64,000 bases of DNA from Daedaleopsis sinensis (taxonomy: Eukaryota; Basidiomycota; Agaricomycetes; Polyporales; Polyporaceae). Each line of letters opens with the position of its first letter. Positions within the stretch are counted from its first letter, which is position 1. Below the pieces are notes generated by a model. It ran no database searches and was not told the DNA's origin. It saw only the letters and a list, made by a program, of their open reading frames with translations. Shown here piece by piece: positions 58,546-64,000 of this stretch. The stretch is taken from contig CM066308.1 in NCBI GenBank assembly GCA_033807695.1, positions 3,844,001 through 3,908,000 of the forward strand, written 5' to 3'. The position numbers and the translations under genes were made by a program.

Positions 58546-59460
58546 TACACATGGGCTTGCAAGACGCACGGTTTTTAAACCGCTCGGACTTGCAAGCCCC
58601 AGGCACACTGATGCAAATCAGTGCGTCCGTCGCGCGCGCTGATCGTCATTATTCATATCAGCGCGTGCGCAACGGGTGCACTACTATATGAGTAACTGTC
58701 AATGTCATGGCCGCGCCGCCGTGAATGTCGCCTCTGCCCGCCGCCCCCACATGTCTCTGCTCTGCGTGTGGGTTGTTGGACTAGGAGGGATGATGGGAAG
58801 GCAGCGGGTAGGGGCAGTGTGCAGAGCTGGAGGCGGGAACACCGGCGGCGGGGAGAACGGGCGCGTTGATGAACGCTCGGCGCCCCCGCCCAGCGCCCAT
58901 CGCTTCCCGCCGTCGCCTCCGCCCGCCGCCTCAGCCGGCGCCCGCTGCTTCTGCCCGCCAGAGGGTCCGCCTCCTCTGCTTGCTCATGTTAAACATCTAA
59001 TGCTCTCCTCATTTATGAATTGGGTAGAGGCGGCGGCGGCGGCAGGAGGAGGAAAAGGCGGAAGGCGATGGGAGGCGGCGGCGGCGGGAAGCGATGGGCG
59101 CTGGGCGGCGGCGTCGGGCGTTGATGAACATCAACGCGCCCGTTCTTCCCGCCTCCCGCCGTTCTTCTCGCCTCCACCGCTGCCCGCCGCCTCTACCTGC
59201 CACCTCTCCTCGCAGTCCAGGTCACCACTTCTGTCCACCACCTATCCTTGCTGCTCTCCCTCTTTGCAAATCGAGCAGAGGCAGCAGGTAAAGGTAGCGG
59301 GCAGAGGTGACAGGGCTCGGCTGTTGCTCGTTGATGCGCCGGTCGCGCGCGCTGATGTTCATATCAGCGCGCACGACGGGCGCACTGATCTGCATCAGTG
59401 TGCCTGGGGCTTGCAAGTCCGAGTGGTTTAAAAACCGTGCGTCTTGCAAGCCCATGTGTA
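58546..59460. mobile_element. Foldback element with long terminal inverted repeats
   Basis: The two ends are inverted repeats. The first about 80 bases inward from each end (starting CACATGGGCTTGCAAGACGC) differ at only about two positions. The similarity continues, with interruptions, through GC-rich arms (shared inverted blocks GGGCGCGTTGATGAAC and CAGCGCCCATCGCTTCCCGC) to a centre near 59010 (CCTCATTTATGAATTGGGTAGAGG). TA flanks both ends, consistent with a TA target duplication as in Tc1/mariner-type elements, although two bases are weak evidence. The subterminal GCGCGCTGAT...ATCAGCGCG palindromes occur on both sides. No transposase is encoded; the 251-codon plus-strand open frame inside is a composition artefact. 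Non-autonomous. Confidence 0.85.
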
Positions 59461-59853
59461 GACGGCTCGGACTGTCTAGCTTGAAGTACCGCGATAGCCT
59501 TGTGAGATTCATGAGAGCTCACTCATCATCTTCTCGCCACGAAGCGCGGACTCTGCCAGTGTGTGGGAACTTTGACTTGAACTATGATGCATGGCCGCAC
59601 CCATGACAAGCACAGGTTACTCTGGAATCTCAAAGCTCGGTGCATCTTGCGTGGATGGCATATATCTTAACAGCGGATGGCGCGTGTTCACGAGGCTTTG
59701 AACGCGGTCCAAAGTCTACGAGTGAGGACTCGATGCGTGCAGAAAGGAAAGGCTGAGCGGCCGGTTGTGGCAGGATGTAGATGCAGAAGCGATGTGTGTG
59801 TCCCCCTGCATATGATCGACGATATAGCCTGGTTATCTTTACAGCATCAAGTA
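59461..59853. other. Intergenic
   Basis: 3' flank of the DUF4436-like gene. No feature recognised. Confidence 0.4.
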
Positions 59854-61610
59854 CTACTCAAGCCAGCACTCCATGCTGCTACGAGTATATTCCACATGCT
59901 CGATTGCATGTTGCTTCTGTATGCCTGGCGCCATGCAGGGACGATCCGCAATTGGGACTCGTCGTAGAGATGCAACGGGAACCGTCGTCGCGATCGCGTA
60001 TCCCTGTTCTGTATTGTTGCAATAACGGAAACGGTAGTCAGCCGAGTAGCGTCGTAGGATCTTCAAGAACATGAACATCGCCGAGAACACGATCTAGAAG
60101 AACAACGTCATGCCACGTCAATAAGCGATGATCATTGCCAGAGTCACCATGACGGGGTCCAGCTGGGACCGGAAGGTACCTACCGCGACGATGTTGACAT
60201 AGTAGCCGAAGAGATCAAGGAATACTAATATACTATTCCTTCCGAAAGGCGAAGACCACGACGCGAGGCCCAAGTCAGCTGCGGGAAACGTATGAGGCGG
60301 TAGAAAGGATATGGCTTGCCAAAGTCCGGGACACCCGGCATTGCAGCACGGAGCTGGGGCAGGAGGAGGATATTCGTGAGCGGGAGAACCAGTGCGGACT
60401 CTGGGAGAGGCGCAGGGCCGAAGTGCGCGCAGACCGCGACCCAAACCATTGCTGCAGCGAGGATGTAGTTGGTGAGGAAAAGCGTCACGGCGAATATCTT
60501 GACGCCGATGCAACGCTGCAGTCGCAAGAATGAATGAGTGGTAGTAAGGTTGTGGATCGTTTCGTGTAGCAATGATAGGACGTACGCGGATGGAGAACAC
60601 AAGGTATAGCGCTTGGTCCGTTCGGGAGGTCTTGACGTGCTCTACCCGATCGACGTCGAAACTGTAGCCGGAAAGGCCGCCGTAGAGATGCACGAAGCGG
60701 ATGGGGAGTGCAGACGAGTTGTCGCCGCCTGCGCTAGAGAATACCTCGATCGTTCTGCTTGCCGTGTACTTGTCGAAGGGACACAGGCCGAAATGGAGTG
60801 CCACTGTCGGCGAAATGCGACAACCTCGTCGGCCGAAATCCAAGTGAAGTTGTGGGACGTATCGAAGGTTTCTTGGGGCGTGAAGCTACTATGGCGTATG
60901 TAGCAGGAATAAGGAGTGTATGAGTAAATTGTGATTAGTACACCTGCTGAGAATCACTGATACTCGCCTCACTAAGGATGAACTGTCTTCGCGGACTAAG
61001 ACATCGGAGAAGTCCCATGAGTGAAAGGGCATGCTGGATAGGTACGAATCGCATTTGTTACCGGTCATGTACACAGAGTCACTTCGTCGAAGGGGAGACT
61101 CACGAGTCGAACCAGGCGGTGAACGAGCCAGGAACTCGTCCACATCCTATCTTCGACATCTCTGCCCACGAAGTCGTGTTCGACCAATCAGGTCGAGGTA
61201 GCTGATCCGTAGATCCACTGCTGCACCCCGTCGGCCACCAGTTCAGGGTGAGAGAGGAAGAGGAGATGTCGATGTTGAGTGGGACGAGCGCAAATCCGAC
61301 CTATGTATAGGTCATATCAGTCTACGTGTATTCTGACAGACGCGGAGAGAGTTGAACGATAGTACATAGATACGTTATTCACCTGTGAGTGGCCCGAGTC
61401 ATCCGAGTTGACGAGCTGGATCCCGCTCATTACGGGGATGTTGCGACCGAACCCGGCCCCGACGTCAGAAAAGAGGACTGCAGCACTCGTAGCGCACAGG
61501 ACGACCGTCGCGAGCGCCCAGGCAATGAGGCGGGGATGTCCGCAAATGGATTGGTACATGCGGTGTCGCATCGACCGCAGGTTGGTCAGAAGGCTGAGGA
61601 GGGCGTCCAT
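59854..61610 (-). CDS. DUF4436-like multi-span membrane protein
   Basis: Exons (minus): 61610-61383, 61300-61104, 61033-60973, 60885-60586, 60515-60320, 60278-60184, 60093-59854; 438 residues, phases consistent. An N-terminal membrane span (LIAWALATVVLCATSAAVLF) is followed by a large extracytoplasmic region (VGFALVPLNIDI, LTLNWWPTGCSS, CPFDKYTASRTIEVFSS). Then come a second span (IFAVTLFLTNYILAAAMVWV), the family signature LVLPLTNILLLPQLRAAMPGVPDFG, and a third span region (NSILVFLDLFGYYVNIVA). This order and signature fit fungal DUF4436 proteins, whose function is unknown. One predicted intron (60279-60319) is only 41 nt and has a GC donor, so that junction needs transcript proof. The C-terminal 80 residues are soluble and unremarkable. 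Confidence 0.65.
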
Positions 61611-62358
61611 GTCTGTTATATGGTCCGGCTCGAACAGAGGGAGGACAATGCCCGCTTGAGAGGGTTTTATCCCCCGCGAGCCCGGTGTGGGGAATGTACT
61701 CCTATGCAGAGCTTACAGGGATACGCGGGATTGATCGACGCTTGACGTGAGAGACAGGCAAGAACAATGGACACATACCGTGCAGCAAATACCTGTTATG
61801 TGTCGATGTGGGGAAGAGCCTGCAAGATCCGGATATATATCGCAGAGGATATTCGGAGAAGGAGATGAGTCGTGATTGGGCAGTCGTATGAGCTCCCTTC
61901 AAGCAATGACTCGATAACATCGGGAGGACTCGGCGGCGGAGTGATCCCAAGACATGCTCAGGACCACAGAACCACCTTGACCAGTCACAACAGGCGCTAT
62001 GATTGATAGTTGGATGCGCGTGCGAGCATGTGCGCAGCAAAACCGGCGCAAGATGTCAGTCCACGAGCCTACGGAAGTACAGAACCTGACCACTCACAGG
62101 CGTAAGCAGCAACATTTTGAAATGTGGCATAATTATGATGGATCCGAGATGCCCGATACGCCTGACGGATGTGACCATTCAAGCTGTGGGACTCTGATGA
62201 AGCTGGACGTGTGTGCGTCGTCTGTGAAGTTTAGAAGGGGTCGAATCGCACTGCTCATGAAGGTCATCATAGTATAGAGTCGTTCCGACATCAGCATTAG
62301 TTGATAATCTAAAGAAGGATGGTCGTGCTCCGTCAAGGGGGTCTGGCACTGGAGTCGG
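61611..62358. other. Intergenic
   Basis: 5' flank of the DUF4436-like gene and 3' flank of the GH16 gene. No gene seen. Confidence 0.4.
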
Positions 62359-63961
62359 TCACTGGTAGATCTTCAGCCATTCTACGTCAAAGTACGCGTC
62401 GGTGAAGGCAGACGGGTTGTCGTTCACATAGGCTAGAATGGCGCAGAAATCACTTTCTATTAGCAAGTCTGAGCCGAACACACTGGTGGGTCCGCGATAC
62501 GCACATACGCAGTCACCGGGACATCCAGAGGCGCTGTAGACGTTGCTTGCCCCGGCCCAGTCACCACCTGGGTGGAGAACGCAGACGCATCGGTCATCAT
62601 GCATCATGCCTCACGAGAGAGAATCAGCAGTACTTACAGAGCGTGAGGTTGATCACGAGGTTGTGCTCCCCAAAGTGATCCGCGATGTCGCAAGTCTGGC
62701 TAGGGAAGTACGCGAATGGCGTGCCCTATGGTATCCGAGTCAGTAATGATCAAAGACGTCCTCATTGAACATCGCTCTACCGCACAGGAGTGCTAGGTGA
62801 GAGCTGAACGCGAGACGAGACGACGCACCCAATCGTCCGTGCTGATAGAGGCCGCACCGTTCTCGACGTCTCTCGGGACGTTGTCCGCCCCCCGGCTCCA
62901 GAACCAGACCTTGATGAACGAGTTCGTACGCTCCATCGCGTACCACCCGCCTCCGGCACTGTTGAACGCGGCGCCGTAGCTGTCTTTCGAGGGAGCCTTG
63001 ACGCCGCAACCTGCGTTGCCTGTCGCGGCGGTGTCGCAGTTGTTCCCGGTCGCTACCGTTCTGCAAGGACGCTGGGTGAGCGCTGCCCTCGTAAAAAGGC
63101 AAAGATGTCAGAGAATCCGGACTTACCCGGTCTGCGAGCGAGACGCAGGCATTGTGCACCCTATATCACAGTGCCGATGGTTGGTGTTGAAGGTGTCATA
63201 CGTAAGTAAGTGTATGACGTACCGCTACTTGTGTGCAACGTAGCTTGGTTCGGGGATACGCCGTCGACTCCCTCGAGGATGTCGATCTCACCTAGAGCAA
63301 GGGTCGATGAGTTACTACTGATATCGGGGCATTCTTCCGCAGGACCCCGGGACACACCTTCATTCGGCCAGTTATCGCCGACTTCCCAGATTGCGGGCCA
63401 GGTTCTGAATGTGGTCACGATGTGTGTCAGCAGACGCTTCCCCCGACAGCACACTGAGGAACACCCACCCACAGCCTACAGGCATGTGCCGGATATTCCA
63501 CCTGTGCGGATCGGACGTCAGAGTGCATACGACGCGGTCGCACGAAGCGCAGAGAGATACTGACACAGTGACGTGGGTCTTGTACCGCTTGTTGCTCTGC
63601 AGGCGCACAGAGTCGCGTCCGGGCCCGCTCGCGCTCAGTTTGGTTGTGTGGTCGGCGCGGATGACAAAGTGGTCGCCGCTGTAGAAAGTCAGGTTCTTTT
63701 CGAGCGCGGTGTCTTCGTCGACATAGTTACTAGAACGCAGACAAGCGTATCAGCTGATGTAGGCGATTGTAGGAGGAAGACGTGACAGCAAACATATACG
63801 TACACTCGGCCATTAGTGGGGTCCTGGAGTGTTTGGTGCTGGAACGACTTCAGGAAGCCGACGCCTTGGTGGCTATCGGATTGGGCATATTGCGCACCGA
63901 GCACGCTTGCAAACAAACCGGACAGTGAGAGGACGACGCGGATAATGTTGAACGAGGGCAT
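62359..63961 (-). CDS. Secreted GH16 endo-beta-1,3(4)-glucanase
   Basis: Ten exons (minus): 63961-63804, 63729-63565, 63501-63469, 63404-63358, 63291-63223, 63160-63127, 63060-62829, 62725-62638, 62567-62505, 62432-62359; 320 residues, all phases consistent. The signal peptide is plain (FNIIRVVLSLSGLFASVLGA, cleavage near residue 22). The catalytic motif GEIDILEGVDG lies at about residues 135-145, Glu136 being the nucleophile and Glu141 the acid/base. Further family marks: NIRHMPVGCGTWPAIWEVG, NQATLHTSSGC, MERTNSFIKVWFWSRG and NPSAFTDAYFDVEWLKIYQ at the end. Six or more Cys fit disulfides in a secreted enzyme. It should cleave beta-1,3 and mixed-linkage glucan, either in the fungal wall or in plant or fungal substrates. 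Three micro-exons of 33, 34 and 47 nt are needed for the family motifs to read correctly. Confidence 0.9.
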
Positions 63962-64000
63962 CGTGCGAAGACGGGCCGAGGATGAGCGAAGATGGGGGAC

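Noticed and set aside
58676..59431. 251-codon open frame inside the foldback element
   Set aside because: Gly/Ala/Pro-rich product of GCC/GGC repeats in the arms; no splice, no family, and mirrored by antisense frames.
1..64000. tRNA, rRNA, CRISPR, prophage or bacterial operon features
   Set aside because: No T-loop/A-box pairs, rRNA cores or regular repeat-spacer arrays were seen; intron-rich eukaryotic gene structure throughout.

Overview
The window is nuclear DNA of a filamentous basidiomycete, most likely a wood-rot Agaricomycete of the polypore type. It is GC-rich, its genes are cut by many short introns (mostly 41-90 nt, GT-AG), and it carries families typical of that group: patatin-like lipase, F-box-like expansions, HET-domain genes, a DUF4436-like membrane protein, a GH16 glucanase, and a Mutator-like transposon with Ulp1-type protease domains. 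All exon models were built by hand from splice sites and reading-frame phase.

Layout. 1-2 kb: 3' part of a patatin-like phospholipase gene running in from the left edge, with a small stop-creating insertion. 2.9-10.4 kb (minus): one large Mutator-like element (MULE). Its 22 exons can be joined without a stop into about 2,085 codons: transposase, SWIM finger, two successive C48 (Ulp1-like) protease domains and an unrecognised tail. 12-22 kb: an F-box/leucine-rich gene, then three divergent members of one F-box-like family, with mostly uninterpretable sequence between them.

24.9-32.2 kb and 45.2-58.2 kb: the most striking part. A HET-domain gene and a gene of the mitochondrial K+-H+ exchange-related (Mit_KHE1) family recur together. 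The right block reads KHE2(+) HET2(-) spacer KHE3-pseudogene(+) HET3(-). The left block is an inverted, partial copy: KHE1(-) spacer HET1(+) KHE-remnant(-). That makes three intact HET genes, two intact KHE genes, one KHE pseudogene and one KHE 3' remnant. HET and KHE 3' ends always face each other about 0.5 kb apart, and their 5' ends are separated by 3-4 kb of decayed, shared spacer.

32.2-45.2 kb, between the two blocks, holds three ordinary genes: an isoprenylcysteine-methyltransferase-like membrane enzyme, a phytanoyl-CoA-dioxygenase-like oxygenase and a small conserved hypothetical gene. The rest of that interval is GC-rich, low-complexity non-coding sequence. 58.5-59.5 kb is a foldback element with long, nearly perfect terminal inverted repeats. 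59.9-61.6 kb encodes a DUF4436-like membrane protein, and 62.4-64.0 kb a complete secreted GH16 endo-beta-glucanase with ten exons.

No rRNA, tRNA or CRISPR was seen. Transposon end repeats for the MULE could not be found by eye.
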